Of a stretch of DNA of 64,000 nt, positions 25,478 through 32,478 are shown piece after piece. Where the stretch lies: NCBI GenBank assembly GCA_964626055.1, contig CAZVDF010000012.1, positions 5,963 through 69,962 on the forward strand, written 5' to 3'. The notes under the pieces are model-generated. The model was not told where the DNA came from. It saw only the letters and a program-made list of their open reading frames with translations, and made no database searches. Each line of letters opens with the position of its first letter. Position 1 is the stretch's first letter. The translations under genes and the position numbers were made by a program. Source of the stretch: JAFGSG01 sp964626055 (GTDB lineage Bacteria; Spirochaetota; UBA4802; JAFGDQ01).

Positions 25478-25512
25478 ATGTCAATTTAAACATAACGAAT
25501 ATTTCCTGTCAA
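25474..25512 (-). promoter_or_regulatory. ModE operator and promoter of the short transcript
   Basis: Perfect 24-bp palindrome at 25474-25497, half-sites CGTTATGT and ACATAACG; minus-strand TTGACA at 25507-25512, 9 bp outside, with TTAAAT at the right spacing. Confidence 0.87.
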
Positions 25513-25552
25513 GTATTTATAATATTTTTTTAAAAAATTTTTTAGTGTCTAC

Positions 25553-25811
25553 AGAAACCATCTCGAAATTACAGATTTAAGTAAGTAATTAGCGATAAAG
25601 CGGGATACATTACAAAATTTTTGAGGACGCCTTTCAGACCTGATGCAACAGTCTTCGAAAGTATGAAAAGTTAACCAGAAAGTCCGACAGCCACGGATGG
25701 CTTAGTGCCGGGTGCGGGCAGGAAGCCCGTTTGTACCCGGCTGATTCCGCAGAAAATTTTGTAATGTATCCCGCTTTATCGACAAATAAAATATAATTTT
25801 GAGGTGAGTTC
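25553..25811. repeat. Palindromic element family A, copy A3 (reverse, enlarged core)
   Basis: Outer ends GAAACCATCTCGAAATTA and (inward from right) GAACTCACCTCAAAATTA. Perfect 28-nt arms at 25594-25621 and 25753-25780. The core runs opposite to A1/A4 and carries about 55 extra G/C-rich bases (around 25685-25740) that themselves can fold (GCCGGGTGCGGGC...GCCCG...ACCCGGC). Confidence 0.85.
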
Positions 25812-25905
25812 GAATTTAACTATCCCGCATCCCGTAAAATCCGTAATACCGGAATTTTTTTACTTTTGGATTTTTTAATTTAATAAAATTCCCCGGGGCA
25901 AGCCT

Positions 25906-26034
25906 CCGGTACTAACGTACCGGCCGCCACCTTCGGTGTCGGCGGGGTATTATGTTTCAAGGCGTTATCGATTTGCTCCGCAAATCGATAGGCTTACATC
26001 CTCGACGCAAGCGTCAAGGTATTACGCCTTGAAA
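25906..26034. other. Multi-hairpin structured element upstream of modE
   Basis: Consecutive perfect or near-perfect stems: CCGGTAC-TAAC-GTACCGG (25906-25923) and CCGCC...GGCGG with a TTCG loop (25924-25945). Next comes an 11-bp outer stem TTTCAAGGCGT/ACGCCTTGAAA (25955-25965 with 26024-26034) enclosing ATCGATTTGC-TCC-GCAAATCGAT (25967-25989) and GACGC-AA-GCGTC (26004-26015), a three-way junction. It is richer in G+C than its surroundings. It may be a folded RNA, a recombination or REP-type element, or an imported repeat. No ORF is present. Confidence 0.6.
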
Positions 26035-26056
26035 TAAAGGATTCGCTTACGGCTTT

Positions 26057-26094
26057 TTAATAAAGCCTTCATCAAAGGCTTTATTAACTTGACA
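26057..26094 (+). promoter_or_regulatory. Hairpin plus TTGACA box before modE
   Basis: An 11-bp stem TTAATAAAGCC/GGCTTTATTAA (26057-26067, 26077-26087) stands just before TTGACA (26089-26094). If that is the -35 box, transcription would begin near the modE ATG (26125), giving a leaderless or nearly leaderless mRNA. No convincing -10 hexamer is visible, so the promoter is tentative. Confidence 0.4.
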
Positions 26095-26124
26095 AATTAT
26101 AAAAATATCGAGATCTTAGCAATC

Positions 26125-26475
26125 ATGATAAGGAAAAACTTCGACATCGGATATAAAATCTGGCTTGATAAAAACGGCATGGCTTTCGGATTGGGTCCGT
26201 ACATGCTTTTAAAAAACATTCAGATCACATCCTCTTTAAGCCAGGCGGCTCTTGAACTGAAAATGTCGTACCGCCAGGCATGGGGGCTTATAAAAGAATG
26301 CGAAGAAAGACTGGGCTTTGACCTGATCGAGCGCCAGGCAGGCGGCGCATCCGGCGGATACTCCCTCTTGACTCCGGAAGGTGAAAGATTTATTTTCTGG
26401 TTTGAAGGCCTGCACGATGAAATTGCTAAAACAATCGATAAAATATTCAAAAAGAGGCTGGAAAAACTCAGTTAA
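26125..26475 (+). CDS. modE: ModE-type repressor, DNA-binding domain only
   Basis: 116 residues from the ATG at 26125; a TTG 36 bases earlier is more likely part of a -35 box. The winged helix-turn-helix of ModE is clear: S-S-L-S-Q-A-A-L-E-L-K-M-S-Y-R-Q-A-W (about 33-50), then L-I-E-R-Q-A-G-G-A-S-G-G-Y-S-L-L-T-P-E-G (wing). Full ModE adds two molbindin domains; here the protein stops after a dimerisation helix. It should bind the CGNTATGT palindromes described in this window. As it has no molybdate-binding part, the signal must come from elsewhere, for example Mop. Confidence 0.9.
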   Translation: MIRKNFDIGYKIWLDKNGMAFGLGPYMLLKNIQITSSLSQAALELKMSYRQAWGLIKECEERLGFDLIERQAGGASGGYSLLTPEGERFIFWFEGLHDEIAKTIDKIFKKRLEKLS

Positions 26476-26705
26476 GGTTCATTATTTCCCCCCTATAATA
26501 TTTTTATTCCGCAGTATACGTAACCCTTTATTAGTTCATGGTGAATAATTCAGTTTAATAATTCAAAAGTTTAGCCTCCCCCATGTCCGTCGAAAATTTA
26601 TGTCACATAAAAAAATGTATTATGCTTTTTGAAATTATACCGATCAATATAACAGGTGTACTTCTATGGATATTATAGAAGAAAATTAGCAAAAGAAGGG
26701 AAAAT

Positions 26706-27137
26706 ATGTTCGAATCAAGCAGTTCGTGGCGCATTAACAATCTTCTGGAGAAAGCGCTGGATGTTGAATCGCTGAGAAGAAAAGTGATCGCGAACAATGT
26801 CGCGAATGTCGATGTGCCTCACTTCAAAAGAAGCGAAGTCAACTTTGAGAGCGAATTAACAAGAGTGCTGATGGAGCAAAGCAATCCGGATAATAAACTG
26901 CCGGCAAGGCTGACCGACCCAAGGCATATACCTTTCTATATCCCGCGGGAAATTGAAAGCGTGCAGCCGAGAATAAATCTCGATTATAACACAACAGCAA
27001 GAAATGACGGCAATAACGTCGATATTGAAAAAGAAATAGTCGATTCGGCAAAAAACCAGTTAAGATACAATGCATATATTACAATGCTGAATACCAATTA
27101 CAGAAATCTTAAGAACGCGATGAGGCCTGTGCCGTAA
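26706..27137 (+). CDS. flgB: FlgB, flagellar basal-body rod protein
   Basis: 143 residues with the rod-protein N-terminal motif A-N-N-V-A-N-V-D-V-P-H-F-K-R (about 30-43) and the C-terminal L-R-Y-N-A-Y-I-T-M-L-N-T-N-Y helix. It forms the proximal rod. It heads the flagellar run. The upstream 230 bp contain AAAAATGTATTATG, also found before fliF, and no gene. Confidence 0.95.
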   Translation: MFESSSSWRINNLLEKALDVESLRRKVIANNVANVDVPHFKRSEVNFESELTRVLMEQSNPDNKLPARLTDPRHIPFYIPREIESVQPRINLDYNTTARNDGNNVDIEKEIVDSAKNQLRYNAYITMLNTNYRNLKNAMRPVP

Positions 27138-27158
27138 ACGATATTAAGGAGATAATTT

Positions 27159-27617
27159 ATGGGAATGTTCACTGAATTAAATATAGCCGCAACAGGACTG
27201 ACAGCACAGAGACTCCGCATGGATCTCATAAGCAGCAACCTGACAAACGCAGGAACTACCCGCACGCCCGAGGGCGGGCCGTACAGAAGAAAACGGGCAG
27301 TATTTGCTCCCGTTAATGTTCGCCCTTTCTACAAATCCCCATTAGTGCCCGGCAGGGTCGACCATGGACCGGGGCAGGGAGTGAGAGTAGTTAAGATAGA
27401 AGACGACCGGAAGCCATTCCGGCTTGTATACGACCCCACACATCCGGACGCCATAAAGATCGGCGAAAAAAAAGGCTATGTTGAAATGCCGAACATCGAT
27501 GTCGTGACAGAAATGGTGGATCTGATTTCGGCATCCAGATCCTATGAAGCAAATGTTATGATGATCAACAACACCAAGGCGATGTTCGGGAAAGCGCTGG
27601 AAATCGGCAGAGCGTAA
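27159..27617 (+). CDS. flgC: FlgC, flagellar basal-body rod protein
   Basis: 152 residues. N-terminal A-A-T-G-L-T-A-Q-R-L-R-M-D-L-I-S-S-N-L-T-N-A-G-T-T-R motif (about 10-35) and C-terminal V-D-L-I-S-A-S-R-S-Y-E-A-N-V, both standard for FlgC. It is a rod subunit next to FlgB, whose gene ends 21 bp upstream. Ribosome-binding site AAGGAG. Confidence 0.95.
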   Translation: MGMFTELNIAATGLTAQRLRMDLISSNLTNAGTTRTPEGGPYRRKRAVFAPVNVRPFYKSPLVPGRVDHGPGQGVRVVKIEDDRKPFRLVYDPTHPDAIKIGEKKGYVEMPNIDVVTEMVDLISASRSYEANVMMINNTKAMFGKALEIGRA

Positions 27618-27627
27618 TACCATTTAT

Positions 27628-27660
27628 CCCAACCCCCCCCTTAAGGGGGGTTTGGGGGGC
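27628..27660. repeat. C/G-run hairpin between flgC and the small gene
   Basis: CCCAACCCCCCC and GGGGGGTTTGGGG flank CTTAAG. Related C-rich inverted units occur at 32.3, 34.0, 38.1 and 38.4 kb. Confidence 0.6.
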
Positions 27661-27683
27661 CAGTTAATAAAAGGAGAAAAAAT

Positions 27684-27827
27684 ATGAATAAAGAAAAAAT
27701 AGGAGAAAAGGAAATAAATCTTTCGCATGATATTTCCGGAAGAAAAAACGTAAGAAAGGAAAGACTCGAGCCGCGTGAAGGGCATTATCAGAAAACTTCA
27801 GTCTGGCAGAATTTAAAATCGGCATAG
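27684..27827 (+). CDS. Small charged protein between flgC and fliE
   Basis: A 47-codon frame with TAAAAGGAG eight bases before its ATG, lying between flgC and fliE on the same strand. The product is highly charged (many K, E, R), has no membrane segment and ends V-W-Q-N-L-K-S-A. I recognise no family. The strong ribosome-binding site and operon position support expression; it may be a small cytosolic helper of basal-body assembly or a decayed gene start. Confidence 0.55.
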   Translation: MNKEKIGEKEINLSHDISGRKNVRKERLEPREGHYQKTSVWQNLKSA

Positions 27828-27874
27828 GGATCATCACAGGCCAATAATAATATTAGAAAAATCGAGGTATTTAA

Positions 27875-28213
27875 ATGAATACGATCGCAAATAAGGCAAT
27901 GGGCAGTATAGTAACTATGAAGACGACCCACCCGCTTCATTACACAGGCATAAATGAAGAACAAAAAACCGAAAGACAGGCGGATGATGTAACGGGTACT
28001 TTCGCGGATGCCCTCATGAAAGCCGTCGGGAACGTTAACAATCTATTGTCCGAGTCCGACGAACTGAGCCAGAAGATGATACACGACCCGGCATCGGTCG
28101 ATATACATACTGTAATGATCGCAGCCCAGAAAGCCGAGATAGCTCTCAACTTTACAAAAGCAGTCAGAGATGAGGCGATAAGATCATACAGGGATTTAAT
28201 GAACTTAAGGTAA
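27875..28213 (+). CDS. fliE: FliE, MS-ring/rod junction protein
   Basis: 112 residues. The C-terminal half carries the FliE pattern: F-A-D-A-L-M-K-A-V-G-N-V-N-N-L (about 45-60), D-P-A-S-V-D-I-H-T-V-M-I-A-A-Q-K-A-E near 80 and a final I-R-S-Y-R-D-L-M-N-L-R. It joins the MS ring to the rod. The N-terminus is about ten residues longer than in most homologues. Confidence 0.92.
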   Translation: MNTIANKAMGSIVTMKTTHPLHYTGINEEQKTERQADDVTGTFADALMKAVGNVNNLLSESDELSQKMIHDPASVDIHTVMIAAQKAEIALNFTKAVRDEAIRSYRDLMNLR

Positions 28214-28364
28214 CATAGTCATGATGTATACCGAACATCCGAAATTTCCGGCGAAATTTACGAAACTGTATTTTTTTTATATAACTAAAATTTTACTTTA
28301 CAAATTTTTTTATTTGTGTGAAAAATGTATTATGTCGCATATCATGAATTTGGAGGGATAATTC

Positions 28365-30065
28365 ATGGGTGAATTCCTAAAAAAGATATATACTCAGCTG
28401 AAAGACGTTTTTTCCAAGCTCGATAAAACAAAAAAAATAATAACCTTCGCGGTTCTCGGAGTAGTCCTTATTTCATTTATAGTGCTTTTCTCCGTTTCAG
28501 GCAGCAAGGGAAACGTGCTTCTCTTCAGCGAACTTACATCGGAAGATTTCGGCCAGGTGACCAAAAAGCTGGAAGAAATGGGCTATTATTACACTACCTC
28601 CGGGACAACGAACATCTTTGTCCGTCCCGAACAAAGGGAACTCTTAATGACGCGACTTGCCCAGGAAAACATGATCCCTAAAGGCATACCCGGATGGAAA
28701 CTCTTTGACCTTTCGAACTGGACGGAAACCAACAGGGAACTGGACGTCAAATACATGAGGGCCCTCCGCGATGAGATCAAAAAGCATATCGAGTCCTTAA
28801 AAAATATCGATAAAGCCGATGTCGACATCGCTATAACACAGGACGAGCTTTTCAAAGACAAAGACAATCCCTACACCGCCGCCGTTACCGTTCATCTCGC
28901 GCCCGGTTATGACAAGCTGAGCAAAAAAGAAATAAAAGGCATAATGTACCTGGTTTCAAGAGCCGTAGGCGGAAAACTGAAACCGGAAAATGTGACAGTT
29001 ACGGACGATCACGGAAATATCATTTCAGAATTCGACGATGATATGGATAAGGCAAAAGCCGAATATTCGCTTGTGGAAAGCCGCAGGAAGATAGAAGAAA
29101 AAGCCAGGGTGCAGCTCTTAAAAGACATCAGGGACGGCCTTGAAAGGATATATTCGCCCGACAGAATTCAGGTTGTAAGACTCAACATGGGATTCAACTG
29201 GGATGTCGTCGCGGAGGATAAGGAAGAGTACACTCCAATTGAAATGGAACCGGACAATCCGACAACCCCGTATTCCGAACGAAAAGTAAAAGACTCTTTC
29301 GTGGTTTCCGAGAAATCCACAGCGGAAGATTTCCAGGGGCACGGCTGGAATCCTCAAGGGCCGGCAGGGACTGAAAGCAACACTCCCCCGGGATACAAGG
29401 CGAGCGATGACCAGTTCTCAAAATACAATAAACAGGAGAATGTCAGAAATTACGTTGTAAACAAGTCGTTAAAAAAGATACAGCGCGAGCCATATAATAT
29501 CACGAGCCTGTCGGTGGCAATAGCCATTGACGGCAACCAGAGCCTGCCTAAAACGCTGGATGGCGACGTAGATACCGATCCGTCAAAACCTCCTGTTCAG
29601 GTTGCTCTTACAAAAGAAGAGCTCAAGCAGGCGGAGAACATTGTAAAAAAATCCATAAACTTCAAAGAAGCCCGCGGAGATCAGGTTGCTGTGGAAAATA
29701 TAATGTTCGACAGGACAAAACAGTGGCAGGACATGCGCGAAGAGTTCCTTAAGAAAGAAAGGCTAAGAAAAACGCTTCTCGCAGCTTTGATCGGAGTTTT
29801 TGCCCTTGTTCTGGGTATAATATTATTCAGGTTCATATCCAGAGAGCTTACAAGAAGAAGAAGATTAAGAGAAGAGCAGCTGGCTCTGGAACAGCAAAAA
29901 ATGCGCGAAGCTGCTCTCAGGGCTGCAGAGGAGGAAGGAGTCGATGTCGAGCTCTCGCTTGAAGAAAAAGCAAGGCTCGAGCTGCAGAAGAACGCGGTTA
30001 ATCTTGCAAAAGAAAGGCCGGAGGAAGTCGCTCAGCTGTTAAAGACATGGCTGGCTGAAGAATAA
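28365..30065 (+). CDS. fliF: FliF, flagellar MS-ring protein
   Basis: 566 residues. Two membrane helices, near 25-47 and 465-485, flank a large periplasmic region with the ring-building motifs L-L-F-S-E-L near 50, G-I-P-G-W-K-L-F-D near 107 and A-D-V-D-I-A-I-T-Q near 150. The cytoplasmic tail ends with the FliG-binding R-P-E-E-V-A-Q-L-L-K-T-W-L. It builds the MS ring in the inner membrane. A 150-bp gap precedes it; GGAGG stands before the start. Confidence 0.96.
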   Translation: MGEFLKKIYTQLKDVFSKLDKTKKIITFAVLGVVLISFIVLFSVSGSKGNVLLFSELTSEDFGQVTKKLEEMGYYYTTSGTTNIFVRPEQRELLMTRLAQENMIPKGIPGWKLFDLSNWTETNRELDVKYMRALRDEIKKHIESLKNIDKADVDIAITQDELFKDKDNPYTAAVTVHLAPGYDKLSKKEIKGIMYLVSRAVGGKLKPENVTVTDDHGNIISEFDDDMDKAKAEYSLVESRRKIEEKARVQLLKDIRDGLERIYSPDRIQVVRLNMGFNWDVVAEDKEEYTPIEMEPDNPTTPYSERKVKDSFVVSEKSTAEDFQGHGWNPQGPAGTESNTPPGYKASDDQFSKYNKQENVRNYVVNKSLKKIQREPYNITSLSVAIAIDGNQSLPKTLDGDVDTDPSKPPVQVALTKEELKQAENIVKKSINFKEARGDQVAVENIMFDRTKQWQDMREEFLKKERLRKTLLAALIGVFALVLGIILFRFISRELTRRRRLREEQLALEQQKMREAALRAAEEEGVDVELSLEEKARLELQKNAVNLAKERPEEVAQLLKTWLAEE

Positions 30066-30264
30066 CATTTTGAAATTGTCAAATACTGGATAATAATAAT
30101 ATCCAATTGATTATATAAACGAAGATTGTATTTTAAAAAACTAAGTTGACTGCTGAATCATCCGATATATATTATTATAAAGGAATATTTTAAAATAATA
30201 TTTGTTTTTTTATTTAAAAGCAATTATAATTATAAATGCCGGATTGAAAAAATGAGGTAGAAGG

Positions 30265-31281
30265 ATGCTTCAATCCAAAAAATCACAGCTGACCGGAAGG
30301 CAAAAAGCCGCGGTATTCCTTGTCTCTCTGGGCTCCGAAGTATCATCCGAAATCTTTAAACACATGCGCGAAGATGAGATCGAGCAGCTCACTTTCGAGA
30401 TCGCGAGGCTGGACAAAGTTGAGTCGGACGATAAAGATAAGGTCCTGATGGAATTCCAGGAAATGATGATGGCGCAGGGCTTTATATCCTCGGGGGGGAT
30501 CGATTACGCGCGCGAAGTGCTCGAAAGAGCCCTGGGGACACAGAAAGCCATTGACATTGTAAACAGGCTCACATCGTCGCTTCAGGTAAGGCCGTTCGAT
30601 TTTATCAGAAGAACGGATCCGAGCCACCTGCTGAACTTCATCCAGGGAGAGCATCCCCAGACGATCGCCCTCATATTATCGTACCTGGAGCCCAACAAGG
30701 CGGCGCTCATACTCGGAGGGCTGAGCCATCAGATACAGGCGGACGTAGCCAGAAGAATAGCGACAATGGACAGAACTTCGCCCGACGTTCTCCGTGAAGT
30801 TGAAAGAGTACTTGAAAGAAAACTATCGACACTCGCAAGCGAAGATTACACTTCGGCAGGCGGTATCGACGCAATAGTTGAAGTTCTTAACCAGGTTGAC
30901 CGCGGTACCGAGAAAATAATCATCGAAGCTCTTGAAGAGGAAGATCCGGAACTGGCGGAAGAGATCAAAAAGAGAATGTTCATATTCGAAGATATCGTGC
31001 TTCTCGACGACAGGTCTATCCAGAAGGTTCTACGCGAAGTCGACAACCAGGATCTCGGCAAGGCGCTCAAGGGGGTCGATGCCGAAGTCCAGGAAAAAAT
31101 CTACAGGAATATGTCCAAAAGAGCCGCATCCCTGCTCCGTGAGGATATGGATTTTATGGGTCCCATCAGGCTGCGTGACGTTGAAGAAGCACAGCAGAAG
31201 ATCGTCAATATCATAAGAAAGCTTGAAGAGGCCGGAGACATTATAGTGGCGAGAGCCGGCGAGGAGGAATTGATTGTCTAA
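30265..31281 (+). CDS. fliG: FliG, flagellar motor switch protein
   Basis: 338 residues with the FliG N, middle and C domains: L-T-G-R-Q-K-A-A-V-F-L near the start, the E-H-P-Q-T-I-A-L-I-L motif near 129 and the C-terminal torque helix with charged residues in D-D-R-S-I-Q-K-V-L-R-E-V near 252. It converts ion flow at the stator into rotation and links FliF to FliM. The 200-bp gap before it contains a decayed family B end (AAGTTGACTG near 30142) and nothing else recognised. Confidence 0.96.
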   Translation: MLQSKKSQLTGRQKAAVFLVSLGSEVSSEIFKHMREDEIEQLTFEIARLDKVESDDKDKVLMEFQEMMMAQGFISSGGIDYAREVLERALGTQKAIDIVNRLTSSLQVRPFDFIRRTDPSHLLNFIQGEHPQTIALILSYLEPNKAALILGGLSHQIQADVARRIATMDRTSPDVLREVERVLERKLSTLASEDYTSAGGIDAIVEVLNQVDRGTEKIIIEALEEEDPELAEEIKKRMFIFEDIVLLDDRSIQKVLREVDNQDLGKALKGVDAEVQEKIYRNMSKRAASLLREDMDFMGPIRLRDVEEAQQKIVNIIRKLEEAGDIIVARAGEEELIV

Positions 31282-32200
31282 GTTAGTTTTTAAACCGAAA
31301 GAAATCAAATATGTCCAGAGTTTTAAACAGATTGAACTTCCGGAAAAATATCAGAAAAACGTCATTTCAGATGAAGAATATAAAGAGTTCGAAGTAGACG
31401 AGCAGGGCAATCCAATCGACGTTTATCAGGGCCCCTCAATCGAGGAAATGGAAGCCGAACTCGAGCGTTACAGAAGAGAAACCGAAGAAGAAGTCCGCAA
31501 ACTGCTGGCAGAAGCGAAGGAAAAAGAAAAAGCCATTATTGAGAACGGCAAAGCATCCGCGTTCAAAGAATTGCAGGAAGCCAAAGAACAGATAAAGGCG
31601 GAAAGAGAAAAATTCAAGATAGAAACCGACCAGGAAATCGAGCGTGGAAAATACGAAGCCGAAAAAATGATAAAGGAAGCCGAGCTCAAGGTCTCGGAGA
31701 TAGAACACCAGGCGTATAAAAAAGGATACGAAGCGGGCCGCGAAGAAGGTTACAAGGAAGGCCAGGCGGAGGTCATGAGACTTATCGACAGGCTCGGTAC
31801 CATAGTTTCAACGGCGGTCGACATAAGGGACGACATTATAAGATCATCCGAAAAACTCATGACGGACATGATACTGATGATATCGAGGAAAGTAATTAAA
31901 GACGAAATAGTTGAAAGACGGGAAGTCGTCATTAATAACATCAAGGAAGCCATTCAGAGAGTCAAGGACAGAGACAGGATAGATATACGGGTTAATTTCG
32001 CCGACCTCGACATGACCACAGCCCATAAAGACGAGCTGATTAAAATGATGGATTCACTGAAGAAAGTAAATATATACGAAGACAACAGGGTAGACAGAGG
32101 CGGCTGCATAATCGAAACGGACGTAGGCGCCATTGACGCGAGAATTTCGACTCAACTCGATGCCGTTGAAGAGTCGATCAGGAGCGCAATAACTCTTTAA
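31274..32200 (+). CDS. fliH: FliH, flagellar export ATPase regulator
   Basis: 308 residues. The TTG start at 31274 overlaps the fliG stop and has GAGGAGG seven bases upstream. A long charged coiled coil (about 50-170) precedes the FliH/YscL C-terminal domain with A-Y-K-K-G-Y-E-A-G-R-E-E-G near 150 and R-G-G-C-I-I-E-T-D near 275. It binds FliI and holds it at the export gate. Confidence 0.9.
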   Translation: MSKLVFKPKEIKYVQSFKQIELPEKYQKNVISDEEYKEFEVDEQGNPIDVYQGPSIEEMEAELERYRRETEEEVRKLLAEAKEKEKAIIENGKASAFKELQEAKEQIKAEREKFKIETDQEIERGKYEAEKMIKEAELKVSEIEHQAYKKGYEAGREEGYKEGQAEVMRLIDRLGTIVSTAVDIRDDIIRSSEKLMTDMILMISRKVIKDEIVERREVVINNIKEAIQRVKDRDRIDIRVNFADLDMTTAHKDELIKMMDSLKKVNIYEDNRVDRGGCIIETDVGAIDARISTQLDAVEESIRSAITL

Positions 32201-32209
32201 AAGATAATT

Positions 32210-32235
32210 CCCGCGGCCGGCCGCGGGGTTTCTTT
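32210..32235 (+). terminator. Palindromic hairpin with T-run after fliH
   Basis: An 18-bp perfect G/C palindrome (CCCGCGGCCGGCCGCGGG, 32210-32227) is followed by GTTTCTTTT. It could stop or slow transcription between fliH and fliI. Confidence 0.6.
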
Positions 32236-32261
32236 TAATGCATAATGAGACATAACGCCCT

Positions 32262-32365
32262 CACCCCCCCCCCTAACCCCCGGAGGGGGCATGCGGTCTC
32301 TGAAATTTTGATTGCGAATTATAAAATTTATAACAAGACGGTGCCCCCTCAGGGGGATAGGGGGT
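32262..32365. repeat. Inverted pair of C-rich dispersed repeats before fliI
   Basis: One unit (CCCCTAACCCCCGGAGGGGG, about 32270-32289) and one in reverse (GTGCCCCCTCAGGGGGATAG, 32341-32360) face each other over about 50 bp. Each unit also folds on itself. The 278-bp fliH-fliI gap contains only these and the preceding palindrome. Confidence 0.7.
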
Positions 32366-32478
32366 CGAAAAGACATCCGCGATAAAATGTAAGTATTGCC
32401 GCTGGATGAGAATATAAGTAGCTGACCCAAAGTTGCAATTAGCAAAATTGTGCCAGTTAAGTTAATAGGGACTAAATA

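Noticed and set aside
25146..25512. Operator at 25474 as a second, distal control site of the DUF364 gene
   Set aside because: It has its own TTGACA and -10, and an intrinsic terminator lies between it and the DUF364 promoter, so a separate transcript is more likely.
26089..26124. TTG at 26089 as the modE start
   Set aside because: It forms part of TTGACA, lacks a ribosome-binding site, and the ModE homology begins after the ATG at 26125.
26599..26611. TTATGTCACATAA before flgB as a ModE or CRP/FNR site
   Set aside because: Half-site spacing is wrong for ModE, and the match to CRP/FNR consensus is poor.
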